A stretch of DNA of 64,000 nucleotides from Acetobacteraceae bacterium (GCA_039613835.1 CP154827.1:1456001-1520000), one strand, 5' to 3'; positions 40,039-50,840 are shown, counted from the first letter of the stretch. Notes: generated by a model not told the origin, from the letters alone. Made by a program: numbers and translations.

Positions 40039-41315
40039 ATGCCGTCGCTTTTCAAGCACGTCGCGCGCCGCGCGATTCTTCCCAATCGAAAAATAGAAGC
40101 TGCTAAACGCGAGGACGCTGTCAGCAGCCTGGGTCACGCAGAGAAAACCCGTCAATTCTCGACCGCGTAGATCATGCTGATGGGATTGATCTTCACTGTC
40201 GGGCCCATATCGACGGATATGTATCTCCCGGCCTTCCGGCAGATTGAGCACGATCTCGGCCAATTGCCGGGTAGTGCACAACTTACTTTGACCTGCTGGT
40301 TCGTCGGGCTGACTCTCGGGCAATTCTGCCTTGGCCCGCTTTCTGACCGGTTCGGGCGGCTGAGACCCCTTCAAATCGGGCTGGGTGTCTATATCGTTTC
40401 ACCGATCATTCTCGCGATGACGCATCATTACGGGGCGTTCTGCCTGATGCGCTTTATTTCCGCGCTGGACGGCGCGATATGCAGCGTGGCACCCCGCGCC
40501 ATTGTCAGAGATGTCGCGACCGGCAGGGAGGCCGTGAAGCTGATGTCGCAACTGACCCTCGTTTTCGGGGTCGGGCCGATATTGGTGCCCAGTCTCGGCA
40601 GCCTCCTTCTGGCCCTCGGCCATTGGCGGCTGATTTTCTGGGCCTGCGTCATCGCCGCGTCACTCCTGCTGCTGGGTTCCTTTTACATATTGCGCGAGAC
40701 CCTCCCGCTGGAACGCCGCTTCGCCATCATGCCGTCGGAAGTACTGCAACGCTATCTGTCCCTGTTGCGGGAGCCGGTTTTCCTCTCCACCACGTTGCTG
40801 ACAAGTTTCTGCAGCTTTGTCATGTTCGCCTATCTCGCCAACGCACCTCAGTTATTTGAGCATATATTGGCCTTCACCCCGCGGGAATTTGCGATCTTCT
40901 TCGGCGTCAATGCGGAGGGCTTCATTCTCGCAACCCAGATCAACGGGCAGCTGACCCGGCGCTTCAGTTATGTCCGCGTCATGGAAGCGGGTATCTTCCT
41001 CTGCCTTTTCAGCGCCCTGGCCCTTCTCGCCGCGAGTGAAAGCCTCTAGTCGGGACGCATAACCTTTGGCCTGTCTGCGTCACACTAGTGGCCACCACTT
41101 TCTTCCTCGGCTTTATCAGTCCCAATGCAGCCCTGCTGGGCACGCTCAATTTTGGTCTCGGTGGGAGTAGCGGGATCTTCATGGCTTTTCTCAATCCCCA
41201 GAAAGTATCCTCCACAGCCATTGGTATGCTGGTAGGCGTCACCGCAATCTTACTTTGTGACGTCGTGCGGCGGCGCGCCCTCAAGGTCAATCCGCTGCCG
41301 ATGCATGAAATTTAG
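40039..41315 (+). pseudogene. Bcr/CflA-family MFS drug transporter, two stops and a frameshift
   Basis: From the ATG at 40039 the frame runs 43 codons to a TAG at 40168-40170, then continues IMLMGLIFTVGPISTDMYLP, GLTLGQFCLGPLSDRFGRL and later helices, as in Bcr/CflA transporters. A second TAG at 41047-41049 follows LLAASESL, and a frame change near 41060 leads to LWPVCVTLVATTFFLGF and the last helices ending NPLPMHEI. At the first stop a Trp would fit (STA-W-IMLMG). Three independent lesions in one gene make real decay likely. Confidence 0.75.
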
Positions 41316-41405
41316 GCCCCATCTTGATGCCGGGGTATCGCCGTCAGATCTCACTAGAGGCGCGCCCCAGGCAATATGATTGTCCCTCAAAATCAGGACG
41401 CAATC

Positions 41406-42215
41406 ATGATCAGACTCGTCTCAAAACTTCTTGCCCTGACGGCCGCTTTTTACGCGGCAATCATCGGGTATTTCTACATGAAGCAAAGCATGTTTGTTTT
41501 TCCAGCCTCCCATGATGCGTTATCGGACCCGATGGCCGTCGGCCCGGATTTCCGGCAGGACAAGCTCGTGACATCTGACGGGCTGGAACTCGCAGCCTGG
41601 TATCACCCACCGCGTGACCACGGGCCGGTCATACTTTATTTTCACGGTAATGCCGGGACGTTGGACAGGCGCTCAGACCGTTTTGCGACTTTCGCGAAAA
41701 TGGGATACGGCGTCTTCGCGCCGGAATATCGCGGTTACGCCACTAATCCGGGCAAACCTTCCGAGGTCAAACTCGCCTCTGACGCGGTCTCCGCCTATGG
41801 TCATCTTCGGGAGAAGGGCGTCAAATCCGCCGATATCGTTGTTGTCGGTGAATCTCTGGGCACTTATCTCGCAACTTATGTCGCCGCGCACTGCCCTGTC
41901 GGCGCGCTGACGCTCGACTCGCCTTTTACCAGTGTGGCGGATGTCGGGGCGGAGCGCTTTCCTTTTTTGCCCGTGCGTACACTCATCACGGACCGGATGA
42001 ATACGTAGGGCCTGATCGGGCGTGTCAATGCGCCGCTTCTGGTTATGTACAGCGTGCATGACAGGACGGTTCCGCCATCACAGGCTCAACAGGTTTTCAA
42101 GTCCGCCAATGAGTCAAAACATCTTTTTGTCGCGCGCAGGGGCGGCCACTCCTCCGTATTGGAAAATGGCGGTTTCGACGCAATGAAAAATTTCATCGCC
42201 GCGCTGAACCCGTAA
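41406..42215 (+). pseudogene. alpha/beta hydrolase with one nonsense codon
   Basis: An N-terminal hydrophobic anchor (LLALTAAFYAAIIGYFYM) is followed by an alpha/beta hydrolase of the BEM46/YfhR type: VILYFHGNAGTLDRRSDRFA (oxyanion HGN), nucleophile elbow VVVGESLGTYLATYVA, Asp region VMYSVHDRTVPPSQ and the final His in RRGGHSSVLE. A TAG at 42006-42008, after LITDRMNT, splits the frame; the rest stays open to a TAA at 42213. The stop removes the Asp and His of the triad, so the truncated product cannot be active. Natural substrates of the family are unknown. Confidence 0.75.
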
Positions 42216-42413
42216 ATGTGGAAGATTTGCTTAATCACTTGAAATCGATTTTACATCGCACCTATATCGGCGAGTTTACCGCCGCACCGCCTCCAATGAT
42301 GGTAAAATGACGGTGCGCGATGTAGTGTCTTGCCATATCGGTTATCTTGCGCGTTAAAAGCCCGAAACATGGATGAATGATCATCAACAAGGTGCGTCGC
42401 AAAGGGAGGGGTT

Positions 42414-43727
42414 ATGACGGTGGAAATCAGGGTTCCGGTCTTGGGAGAGAGCGTCGTTTCCGCGACTGTCACGCGGTGGCTCAAACAGCCCGGTGACGCC
42501 ATCATGCGTGACGAACCGATTGCTGAACTGGAAACGGACAAGATCAGCATTGACGTGCCTGCGCCATGTGGCGGCGTCCTCAAAACCGTCAGCGTTGCAG
42601 CCGGCGATGATGTGCAGGTCGGCGCCATACTGGGCCATATGGAAGGGCAGGACGGGCTGAGCCTCTCGCCGCGCTCACAGCAGGCGCAAAGCAGCACGGA
42701 AAAAGCGTCAACGGCACATTCTGCACCGCCATCACGGCCTGAATCGACCGGTGACGCAGGACTTCCTCAGGCGGGCAAAGCCCCCCTCCCGGCGGCTGAG
42801 AAAATGATGAAAGCCAATGGCGTTGCGGCCGCGGCAATGGATACAGGCACTGGCAAAGATGGCCGTATCACTAAAGCGGACGTCATATCCCATTTGGACA
42901 AGTCACAGGAGCAGATACCGCCCGCGCAGACATTGAACGCTGCGCCGCAGGCACCCTCACTGCCGCGTGCTGAGGCCGCTTCAAGACCCGTCGATATAGA
43001 GGTCACATCCGCCAGAGACCCGGTGATGGGCCGCGAGAAGCGCGTGCCGATGAGCCGGTTGCGCCAGACCATCGCACGCCGCCTGAAAGACGCGCAGAAT
43101 ACCGCCGCGATATTGACGACTTTCAATGAAATCGACATGAGCGTCGCGCGTGACCTTCGTGACACTTACCGTGGAACATTTGAGAAGAAGCACGGCGTTA
43201 AACTGGGATATATGTCGTTTTTCGCACGTGCGGTGATCAAGGCGCTTGAAACCTTCCCGGTATTAAATGCGGAGATCGTGGGTAACGACATCATCTACCG
43301 TCAGGATATTAATCTCGGGATTGCGGTCGGGAGTAAACGCGGCCTGGTTGTGCCGGTGATCCGCCATGCCAACCAACTTGATTTTGCCGAGCTTGAACGC
43401 AAAATCAAGGATTACGGCCAGAGGGCGCGAGACAGTAATCTCAAACTTAATGAATTGGCGGAAGGCACGTTCACCATCACAAATGGCGGCGTTTTCGGCT
43501 CCCTCCTCTCCACGCCGATACTCAACACCCCCCAATCGGGCATTCTTGGTATGCACGTCATTCAGGACCGCCCCATCGCCGTCAATGGGCAGGTTGTCAT
43601 TCGGCCCATGATGAATGTCGCGCTCTCCTACGATCATCGCATCGTTGACGGGCGTGAGGCGGTGAGTTTCCTCGTGCGGGTCAAGGAGCTGGTTGAGGAT
43701 CCGCATTGTCTGCTGCTGGATATCTGA
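42414..43727 (+). CDS. sucB: dihydrolipoyllysine succinyltransferase (E2 of 2-oxoglutarate dehydrogenase)
   Basis: The E2 subunit transfers succinyl from E1 to CoA. Domains in order: lipoyl domain with the lipoylated Lys in [14 protein letters not shown] near residue 43, a Ser/Pro/Gln-rich linker, an E1/E3-binding domain ([20 protein letters not shown]), a second linker, and the catalytic domain from about residue 200 ([19 protein letters not shown]) ending with active-site [20 protein letters not shown]. Length 437 residues. lpdA follows after three bases, so they form an operon. Unusually, the E1 gene sucA is convergent, not upstream. Intact. Confidence 0.96.
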   Translation: MTVEIRVPVLGESVVSATVTRWLKQPGDAIMRDEPIAELETDKISIDVPAPCGGVLKTVSVAAGDDVQVGAILGHMEGQDGLSLSPRSQQAQSSTEKASTAHSAPPSRPESTGDAGLPQAGKAPLPAAEKMMKANGVAAAAMDTGTGKDGRITKADVISHLDKSQEQIPPAQTLNAAPQAPSLPRAEAASRPVDIEVTSARDPVMGREKRVPMSRLRQTIARRLKDAQNTAAILTTFNEIDMSVARDLRDTYRGTFEKKHGVKLGYMSFFARAVIKALETFPVLNAEIVGNDIIYRQDINLGIAVGSKRGLVVPVIRHANQLDFAELERKIKDYGQRARDSNLKLNELAEGTFTITNGGVFGSLLSTPILNTPQSGILGMHVIQDRPIAVNGQVVIRPMMNVALSYDHRIVDGREAVSFLVRVKELVEDPHCLLLDI

Positions 43728-43730
43728 CCG

Positions 43731-45206
43731 ATGGCGCGCGTTCAGGAAAAAGGCATCGAAGCAGACGTGAAAAAACCGTCCGCGACCATCCCCGGCCTTC
43801 GTGAGGAATTTGATGTCACTGTGATTGGCGCGGGGCCGGGCGGATATATTTGCGCCATTCGTGCCGCGCAGCTGAGCCTCAAAGTGTTGTGCGTGGATAA
43901 ACGCGAGGAGGCGGGCGGGACATGCCTCAATGTCGGGTGCATTCCCTCCAAAGCGCTGCTCCACGTGACGGAACGCCTTGTTGAAGCGCGCAATCTCTTC
44001 CCTAAAATGGGTATTCAATGTGGCGAGGTTAAAGCCGATCTTGCCGCGATGATGGCAAATAAGGACCGCATCGTTTCGGAAACCGTTCAAGGCGTTGCTT
44101 TCCTGTTCAAGAAATATCAGGTGACGTTTCGGACCGGCCACACCACCATCAAGTCGCCAAATTGCATTGTCCTTGATGGAGAGGAGGTCCGCACAAAGCG
44201 AATCGTGATCGCCACAGGCAGTGCGCCCGCCACGCTTGGCGGCATTGACATCGATGAGAAACAGATTGTCACCTCCACGGGCGCGCTGAAGCTCCCTCAC
44301 GTGCCGCGTCACCTCATCGTCGTTGGCGCGGGCGTGATCGGGCTGGAACTGGGCAGTGTCTGGCGCCGTCTCGGCGCGGACGTCACCATCGTCGAATTTG
44401 AGGATCACATTGCGCCGGGTTTTGACCGGGATATGTCCAAGCAACTGGCGCGCAGCCTGCAGAAACTCGGCATTAATTTCCGCCTCAATGCCAAGGTCAC
44501 GCAGGTGGAAAAACGCGCGGATGGGCTTACTGTCCGCGTCACCCCTTCAGACGCCGCCACGGACTCGGAAGGGGAGGAGGCGCTCTCATGCGATACGCTC
44601 CTCATCGCAACGGGTCGTCGGCCCGTCACGGAAGGACTCGGCCTTGAGGCGTTGGACATCAAGCGCGATCAGCGCGGGCACATCATTATTGACGAGAATT
44701 TCAACACGTCCTGCCCCGGCATTTATGCCATCGGCGACGTTGTCCCTGGCCCCATGCTGGCACATAAGGCGGAGGAAGAAGGTTACGCCCTGGCCAACCA
44801 TCTGGCCGGTCATCCCCACCACATCCGGCGCGACCTGATCCCGGGCGTAATCTACACGCACCCGGAGGTCGCCATGATTGGCGCGACAGAGGAAACGCTG
44901 AAAGCGCAGAACGCCACTTATCGCGTCGGGACCTATCCGTTTATGGCGAATGGCCGTGCGCGCGCCAATTGCGACACAGAGGGCAGCGTCAAAATCCTGA
45001 CATGTGAGCGGACAGATACATTGCTCGGCATCCATATTATCGGCCCGTCTGCGGGCGAACTCATTGCGGAACCGGCTTTAGCCATGAATTTCGGGGCCAG
45101 TGCCGAGGATATCGCCCTTTCCTGCCACGCGCACCCGACTTTGTCGGAGGCGGTAAAAGAAGCCGCCCTCGCCGCTTTCGCTTTCGATCGCCCTCTGAAC
45201 CTATAG
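43731..45206 (+). CDS. lpdA: dihydrolipoyl dehydrogenase (E3)
   Basis: The flavoprotein reoxidises the lipoyl groups of 2-oxo acid dehydrogenases with NAD+. The 491-residue protein has an N-terminal extension of about 25 residues, then FAD-binding FDVTVIGAGPGGYICAIRAA, the redox disulfide in GGTCLNVGCIPSKALLH, NAD-binding HLIVVGAGVIGLELGSVWRR, second FAD motif YAIGDVVPGPMLAHKAEEEG and the catalytic His-Glu pair in CHAHPTLSEAVKEAALAAF. Coupled to sucB, so it probably serves 2-oxoglutarate dehydrogenase. Intact. Confidence 0.96.
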   Translation: MARVQEKGIEADVKKPSATIPGLREEFDVTVIGAGPGGYICAIRAAQLSLKVLCVDKREEAGGTCLNVGCIPSKALLHVTERLVEARNLFPKMGIQCGEVKADLAAMMANKDRIVSETVQGVAFLFKKYQVTFRTGHTTIKSPNCIVLDGEEVRTKRIVIATGSAPATLGGIDIDEKQIVTSTGALKLPHVPRHLIVVGAGVIGLELGSVWRRLGADVTIVEFEDHIAPGFDRDMSKQLARSLQKLGINFRLNAKVTQVEKRADGLTVRVTPSDAATDSEGEEALSCDTLLIATGRRPVTEGLGLEALDIKRDQRGHIIIDENFNTSCPGIYAIGDVVPGPMLAHKAEEEGYALANHLAGHPHHIRRDLIPGVIYTHPEVAMIGATEETLKAQNATYRVGTYPFMANGRARANCDTEGSVKILTCERTDTLLGIHIIGPSAGELIAEPALAMNFGASAEDIALSCHAHPTLSEAVKEAALAAFAFDRPLNL

Positions 45207-45276
45207 GCACCACTGCGCCACCTCTGACACGCTTGAATCGGGAGTGAACGAGCAGCCGTGAGGTTGCCCGATCTAT

Positions 45277-48216
45277 TTACCCATCAATCGGCGCGGAGAG
45301 GGCGCTGGCAACGAGTTCTTTCTGCTGGCGCTCATGCTCTTTCAGTAACCCTGTCGCCGGAGAGGCACTGGGAAGTCGCCCATTATAAATGGGGCCCGGG
45401 GCACTGTACCCGACACCATTTGCTGCCGACTCAATATAGCGATCAACGAAGTGCCAGGCACCACTATTCTGCGACTCTTCCTGACACCAGACGATGCGCG
45501 CATGGGGGTATGGCGCAAGCGCTTCCGCGAGCCTGTTTGTGGGGAAGGGGTAAAGTTGCTCAACACGCACCAGCACCGCGTCCCTGACCTCATTTTCATC
45601 CCGATAGGCGGCGAGGTCGTAATAAATTTTCCCACTGCATAGAATGACGCGTTTGACGTCCGCAGCCTTAACATCGCGCAGCTCATCCTTGATGACCGTC
45701 CTGAAGCGCTGACGCGCTGAGAAATCGGCCGCAGAGGAAACGACATTTTTATGCCGCAAAAGGGATTTCGGCGTGAAGATGATCAGCGGCTTGCGACATG
45801 GCCGGATGATCTGCCGCCGCAGCGCATGGGAGTAATTGGCCGGGGTTGAGGGCACGCAGACGCGCAGATTATTTTCAGCGCAGAGTTGAAGATATCTTTC
45901 AATCCGCGCTGAGGAATGTTCCGGCCCCTGCCCCTCATATCCATGTGGCAAAAGCAGCACCAGCCCGGAGCTGCGCAGCCATTTGACCTCACCCGAGGAG
46001 ATGAACTGGTCAATAATAACCTGTGCCCCATTGGCGAAATCCCCGAACTGCGCCTCCCACAGGACAAGCGAGTCCGGCGCCGCCAATGTGTAACCATACT
46101 CAAATCCCAGCACGCCGAATTCGGACAGCAGGGAATTATAGATTTCAATGCGCGCCTGCTCGCCCCCGATATGGTTGAGGGAAACATATTCCTCTTGATT
46201 GAGCTGGTCGATCAGCACAGCATGACGCTGGCTGAATGTGCCACGCTGGCAATCCTCTCCCGAGAGTCTAACATGATGGCCCTCGAGTAAGAGAGAGCCG
46301 AAAGCCAGGGCTTCCCCCGTGGCCCAATCGAAACCCTCACCGCTTTCAAAAGCTTTGCGGCGCGCGTCAAAGATTCGTTTCAGACGCGGATGCATCGAAA
46401 ACCCATCCGGCACACGCGTCAGGGCAGCGCCGATCGCTTTCAGCGTCTTGGCGGAAATCCCGGTAACAGGTTGCTCCCGCAACGGCGTGTCGGAAAGGCG
46501 CGTCGGGTCCTGCCGGCAATCAAGCCAATCTTCCCGACGGGGTGTGTAACTTTTCGCCGCTTCATATTCCCGATCCATCCGCGTGAAGAAGTCGGACAAA
46601 GTACGGTCGGCTTCTTCCTGCGTAACGACGCGCTCACGTACGAGGCGCTTCGCGTAAAGTGCCCGCGTCGTTTCACGCGCGGCAATCGCTTTATACATGG
46701 TCGGCTGCGTAAAGGCGGGTTCATCACCTTCATTATGACCGTGACGCCGGTAGGTCACGAGATCAATCACGATATCACTGGCAAATTGCGTGCGGAAATC
46801 CGCCGCAAGGCGGGCGCAATAAGCCGCCGCTTCCGGCTCATCTCCATTGACGTGCAAAATCGGCGCCTGCACCGATTTGGCGATATCCGTGCAATAAAGG
46901 CCCGAATAAGCATGGGCGGACATCGTCGTAAAACCGATCTGATTATTAATGACGAGATGAACAGTGCCACCCGTGCGATAACCAACCAACTCCGACATGG
47001 CCATCGTCTCATACACAACGCCCTGGCCGGCAAAGGCCGCATCGCCATGGATCTGGATGGCAAGGTGGGCGACGCGGCTTTCGCGCCCGACACAGCCATC
47101 AAGATCCTGCAAGGCGCGCACGCGTCCGACAACAACCGGATTGACCGCTTCAAGGTGTGAGGGGTTCGGCAGGAGTGTGACGCGCATATCGCGCCCTTGA
47201 ACCTGCAATGTCGCCGCCGTGCCGAGATGATATTTCACATCGCCTGAACCCTGCACATCCTGCGGTTTGAATGACCCTCCCGCAAATTCCGAGAAGACGG
47301 CCGCAAAAGGCTTTTGCACGACATTCGCCATAACATTGAGGCGACCACGATGCGCCATCCCCAATGAGACGGAGCGCGTGCCATGGATGGAGGCACGGGC
47401 CATCAATCCATGGAGGACCGGAATCGTGACTTCACTCCCTTCCAGCCCGAAACGCTTCGTGCCGCTATATCGTCGGTGGCAGAAGCTCTCAAACCCCTCA
47501 GCCGCGGTCAGTTGGGATAATATTTCCTGCTTTTGTGCTGCACTGAAGAGATGATGCCAGTTATCAGCCTCAACCCGGCTCTGGAGCCATTGGCGTTTCT
47601 CAGGGTCCTGAATATGCATATATTCAAACCCGATCGGCCCGCAATATGTCTCACGCAACGCGGCGAGGAGGACATGCATGGTGGGCGCAGGCGTGTCCGG
47701 CAGAAGATCTTCCGCGAAATGCCCGAGATAAATAGGCCGCTCCATTTCGGCCGCCGTGAACCCGTATGAGGCCGGATCAAGATCAGCATGGACGGGTGCT
47801 GTTTTCAGATTAAGCGGGTCGAGAACCGCCTGGAAGTGCCCGCGAACACGGTAAGCGCGGATCAGCTCCATCGCGCGGATGCTGTCCCGGGCGGCGCTGA
47901 TGAGCGCGCCATCGGGTGAGGCGGGGGCGGCTTCCTGCGCTTTAACGACTTCCTCATCCAGAAGAGATGGCTTCTCCGCCCAGTCCGGCAAGGCGTCCCA
48001 CACTGTGTCCGGACGGACGAGACGCACCATGGATGGTGCGGAGTCGCCATGACCATTGGCGACGGTTTCAGTCTTGCCGCCCCCCAAAGCGCCAAAGAGG
48101 GGGACGAAGGAAGGATCGACACTCGCAGGATCTGTCAGCCAGCGATTATGTAAATCCGCAAGATAGGATGCATTCGCACCATTAAGCGCATCGGGTATAA
48201 ACCCATCCCTGCCCAT
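45277..48216 (-). CDS. sucA: 2-oxoglutarate dehydrogenase E1 component
   Basis: The thiamine diphosphate enzyme decarboxylates 2-oxoglutarate and succinylates the E2 lipoyl group. The 979-residue protein begins with the E2-binding leader (YLADLHNRWLTDPASVDPSF) and has MGMAHRGRLNVMANVV-type residues (GMAHRGRLNVMANVVQKPFA). The ThDP region is QIHGDAAFAGQGVVYETMAM with VINNQIGFTT, and the C-terminal transketolase part has LLPHGYEGQGPEHSSARIER. It is full length and intact. It points towards lpdA with a 70-base intergenic gap, a reversal of the usual sucA-sucB operon, so E1 and E2 must be co-regulated from separate promoters. Confidence 0.96.
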   Translation of the reverse strand: MGRDGFIPDALNGANASYLADLHNRWLTDPASVDPSFVPLFGALGGGKTETVANGHGDSAPSMVRLVRPDTVWDALPDWAEKPSLLDEEVVKAQEAAPASPDGALISAARDSIRAMELIRAYRVRGHFQAVLDPLNLKTAPVHADLDPASYGFTAAEMERPIYLGHFAEDLLPDTPAPTMHVLLAALRETYCGPIGFEYMHIQDPEKRQWLQSRVEADNWHHLFSAAQKQEILSQLTAAEGFESFCHRRYSGTKRFGLEGSEVTIPVLHGLMARASIHGTRSVSLGMAHRGRLNVMANVVQKPFAAVFSEFAGGSFKPQDVQGSGDVKYHLGTAATLQVQGRDMRVTLLPNPSHLEAVNPVVVGRVRALQDLDGCVGRESRVAHLAIQIHGDAAFAGQGVVYETMAMSELVGYRTGGTVHLVINNQIGFTTMSAHAYSGLYCTDIAKSVQAPILHVNGDEPEAAAYCARLAADFRTQFASDIVIDLVTYRRHGHNEGDEPAFTQPTMYKAIAARETTRALYAKRLVRERVVTQEEADRTLSDFFTRMDREYEAAKSYTPRREDWLDCRQDPTRLSDTPLREQPVTGISAKTLKAIGAALTRVPDGFSMHPRLKRIFDARRKAFESGEGFDWATGEALAFGSLLLEGHHVRLSGEDCQRGTFSQRHAVLIDQLNQEEYVSLNHIGGEQARIEIYNSLLSEFGVLGFEYGYTLAAPDSLVLWEAQFGDFANGAQVIIDQFISSGEVKWLRSSGLVLLLPHGYEGQGPEHSSARIERYLQLCAENNLRVCVPSTPANYSHALRRQIIRPCRKPLIIFTPKSLLRHKNVVSSAADFSARQRFRTVIKDELRDVKAADVKRVILCSGKIYYDLAAYRDENEVRDAVLVRVEQLYPFPTNRLAEALAPYPHARIVWCQEESQNSGAWHFVDRYIESAANGVGYSAPGPIYNGRLPSASPATGLLKEHERQQKELVASALSAPIDG

Positions 48217-48620
48217 TTGAGTCAGCCCTCCCTGGCTGTTTTAACCGTCGTTCCGACAGGTCCCGTGAGGTCCCCGCCCTTTATCGCCTTTATTGTAACA
48301 CGTGGTCGTTGCAAGACTACCGCGCGATACCATAACGCTTCACAGTAACGTAACGTGTTTTTGAGATTTGCGCCTGAGGTCAAGCGATAAAAACCCCCGT
48401 GACTGAACGTTAAGCCCTCTCCCCTGAGGGTGATATTTTCGGATGGGACACATGCAGTTATGCACGGTGCGACGATAGGCAAAAACGCCGAAATATATGG
48501 CAAGGCGCGTGAAAGCCCGTTATGAATCGCGCCGACATTATCTCTAAGCCCTCATAAAGGGCCCGTCATTTTGACGTTGGGAAGTTGGCCGAGGTCGACT
48601 CAGGAAACAGGTTTAAGATC
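48217..48620. other. divergent promoter region between sucA and asd
   Basis: No gene is supported. Upstream of sucA the ribosome site is GAGGG. Both flanking genes are core metabolic genes reading away from this stretch, so two promoters are expected. I identified no operator. Confidence 0.3.
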
Positions 48621-49640
48621 ATGACATATAAAGTCGCGGTCGTCGGCGCGACCGGCGCAGTCGGGCGGGAATTGCTTCGTATCCTTGCTGAGCGCGATTT
48701 CCCGGCGTCGGAAGTCGCCGCACTCGCCTCCGCGCGCTCTACGGGGCAGAAAGTCTCATTCGGGGATAAAAAGATCCTCACGGTTCAGAACCTTGAAACT
48801 TTTAACTTTACGGGTTGGGATATTGCGCTCTTCTCCCCCGGCGCCGCCATCTCCGCCCTTCATGCCCCGCGCGCGGCCGCGGCTGACTGCATCGTGATCG
48901 ACAATACGTCACATTTCCGCATGGAGCCGGATGTGCCGCTGGTCGTGCCCGAGGTGAATCCCGAGGCACTCAAGAAAGCCCGCCGCAACATCATCGCAAA
49001 CCCGAACTGCTCGACAGCCCAATTGGTGCTCGCGCTGAAACCGCTGCATGATCTGTTCAGGATCCAGCGCGTCGTCGTCTCAACCTACCAGGCTGTCTCC
49101 GGCGCGGGTAAGGAAGGGATGGATGAACTGTTTGTGCAGACCAAAGGCAGCTTTGTCGACGACGCACCGCGTATCAGCCAGTTCACGAAGCAGATCGCCT
49201 TCAATGTCATTCCACATATTGATAAATTCATGCCGGATGGCGCGACGAAGGAAGAGTGGAAAATGGCGGTCGAGACGCGCAAGATTCTCGACCCGGATAT
49301 TCAATTGACGGCGACCTGCGTGCGCGTGCCGGTATTTATCGGCCATTCTGAAGCGGTAAATATCGCGTTTGAAAATAAAATCGATCTTAAAGCCGCACGG
49401 GAAGCCTTGCGCGCCGCCCCCGGGATCATCCTCCGTGATGAGCGAGAGGATGACGGTTACGTCACGCCGATTGAATGTGTGGGGGAGGACGCGACGTATA
49501 TTTCGCGTCTTCGTATTGATGAGACGGTTGAAAACGGCCTGGCGCTCTGGTGCGTCTCAGATAATCTGCGAAAAGGCGCGGCCTTGAATGCCGTTCAGAT
49601 TGCTGAAACCCTTATATCTATGGGTCTTGTGAAACATTGA
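48621..49640 (+). CDS. asd: aspartate-semialdehyde dehydrogenase
   Basis: The enzyme reduces aspartyl phosphate to aspartate semialdehyde, the branch point to lysine/diaminopimelate and, via homoserine dehydrogenase (also in this window), threonine and methionine. The 339-residue protein starts MTYKVAVVGATGAVGRELLR, and has catalytic Cys in IIANPNCSTAQLVLALKPLH near residue 130. STYQAVSGAGKEGMDEL and the His of PVFIGHSEAVNIAF follow. A longer frame adds 12 residues upstream that do not fit the family. Intact. Confidence 0.96.
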   Translation: MTYKVAVVGATGAVGRELLRILAERDFPASEVAALASARSTGQKVSFGDKKILTVQNLETFNFTGWDIALFSPGAAISALHAPRAAAADCIVIDNTSHFRMEPDVPLVVPEVNPEALKKARRNIIANPNCSTAQLVLALKPLHDLFRIQRVVVSTYQAVSGAGKEGMDELFVQTKGSFVDDAPRISQFTKQIAFNVIPHIDKFMPDGATKEEWKMAVETRKILDPDIQLTATCVRVPVFIGHSEAVNIAFENKIDLKAAREALRAAPGIILRDEREDDGYVTPIECVGEDATYISRLRIDETVENGLALWCVSDNLRKGAALNAVQIAETLISMGLVKH

Positions 49641-49817
49641 TGGTTGGCCACATGCGCAACCGGTCAAATCATCACACTTAGCCCCGTTTACAGGTCATGG
49701 CACCGTGAGCGGAGCGGTTGCCGCGCCTGGCCGTTTAAACAACCATGCGTCATCGTTGGCATAATACCTTCCCTCTCGTGACTTGCCTAATGTTCAGGTC
49801 AATGCAAGATATTCGTC

Positions 49818-50840
49818 ATGGAGACATCAGCGCGACTTAAAGACGATTTTCCACCGACCCATCGCGTCGGGTTGCTGCTCATTAATCTCGGCACCCCTGA
49901 CGGGACAGGATATTTCACCGTCAGGCGCTATCTGCGTGAATTCCTTTCCGATCGCCGCGTGATTGAGGCGCCGGCTGCCATCTGGCAACCTCTGCTCCAT
50001 GGTATCATCCTCCCCCGGCGGTCGTTTAAAAGTGGCGCGGCCTATAAACGCATCTGGGATAAGGCGCAGGATGCAAGCCCGCTGCGTGTCATCAGCGCCG
50101 CGCAGGTGCAGAAGGTCGCGGCGAGATTGGGGCCGGATGTCGCCGTTTCAGTCGCCATGCGCTACGGCACACCATCGATAAGCCAAGGCGTCGACGCCCT
50201 TCTGACGGCGGGGTGCACGCGTATTGTCGCTTTTCCCCTTTATCCGCAATACAGCGCCGCCACGACGGCAACCGCGAATGATCACCTCTTCCGCACGCTC
50301 ATGAAGCGGCGAAATCAGCCCGCCATCAGCACAATTCCGGCTTTTCCCGATCATCCCCTTTACATCAAGGCCCTTGCATCGAGCCTGTGCGCGCATCTCG
50401 CGGCCCTCACTTATAAACCGGAGCGCATCGTGATCTCGTTTCATGGTATGCCGCAAAAATGCATCGCGCAGGGTGATCCTTATGCCGCGCATTGTGAACG
50501 CACGGCACACGCCTTGCGGGCGGAGATGGGCGCGGCGGCGGACTTCATGCCCATGACGTTTCAATCGCGCTTCGGGCCGATGGCGTGGCTTCAACCTTAC
50601 ACAGCGCCCTACGTTGAGGCCCTCGCACGACAGAATGTACGCCGTATCGCCGTCATCACGCCCGGCTTTCTCGCAGATTGCCTTGAGACGCTTGACGAAA
50701 TCGGCAATGAACTCCGCCACCAATTCCTTCAGGCCGGAGGGCAGGATTTCAGCGTGGTGCCATGTCTCAATGCGGATGAGGCGGCGATATCCCTCATCAC
50801 TTCTCTAGCCCGTCCGGCGATTGAAAGCTTCTCAAACTGA
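49818..50840 (+). CDS. hemH: ferrochelatase
   Basis: The enzyme inserts ferrous iron into protoporphyrin IX, the last step of haem synthesis. The 340-residue protein has VGLLLINLGTPDGTGYFTVR at the start, YGTPSISQGVDALLTAGCTR, PLYPQYSAATTATAND, metal-binding His in RIVISFHGMPQKCIAQGDPY near residue 203 and the second motif FQSRFGPMAWLQPY, then the acidic catalytic segment PGFLADCLETLDEIGNE. Membrane-associated in bacteria. Monocistronic. Intact. Confidence 0.96.
   Translation: METSARLKDDFPPTHRVGLLLINLGTPDGTGYFTVRRYLREFLSDRRVIEAPAAIWQPLLHGIILPRRSFKSGAAYKRIWDKAQDASPLRVISAAQVQKVAARLGPDVAVSVAMRYGTPSISQGVDALLTAGCTRIVAFPLYPQYSAATTATANDHLFRTLMKRRNQPAISTIPAFPDHPLYIKALASSLCAHLAALTYKPERIVISFHGMPQKCIAQGDPYAAHCERTAHALRAEMGAAADFMPMTFQSRFGPMAWLQPYTAPYVEALARQNVRRIAVITPGFLADCLETLDEIGNELRHQFLQAGGQDFSVVPCLNADEAAISLITSLARPAIESFSN

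Noticed and set aside
149..42008. Reassignment of TGA (or TAG) to tryptophan as an explanation for the many in-frame stops.
   Set aside because: Several intact genes (kwaA, sucB, asd, hemH, clpP-like) end in TGA, all intact proteins use TGG for Trp, and TAG and TAA also occur as internal stops.
43263..44444. A 393-codon open frame on the minus strand opposite sucB and lpdA.
   Set aside because: It is fully antisense to two unmistakable genes and matches no family; long antisense frames are common at this base composition.
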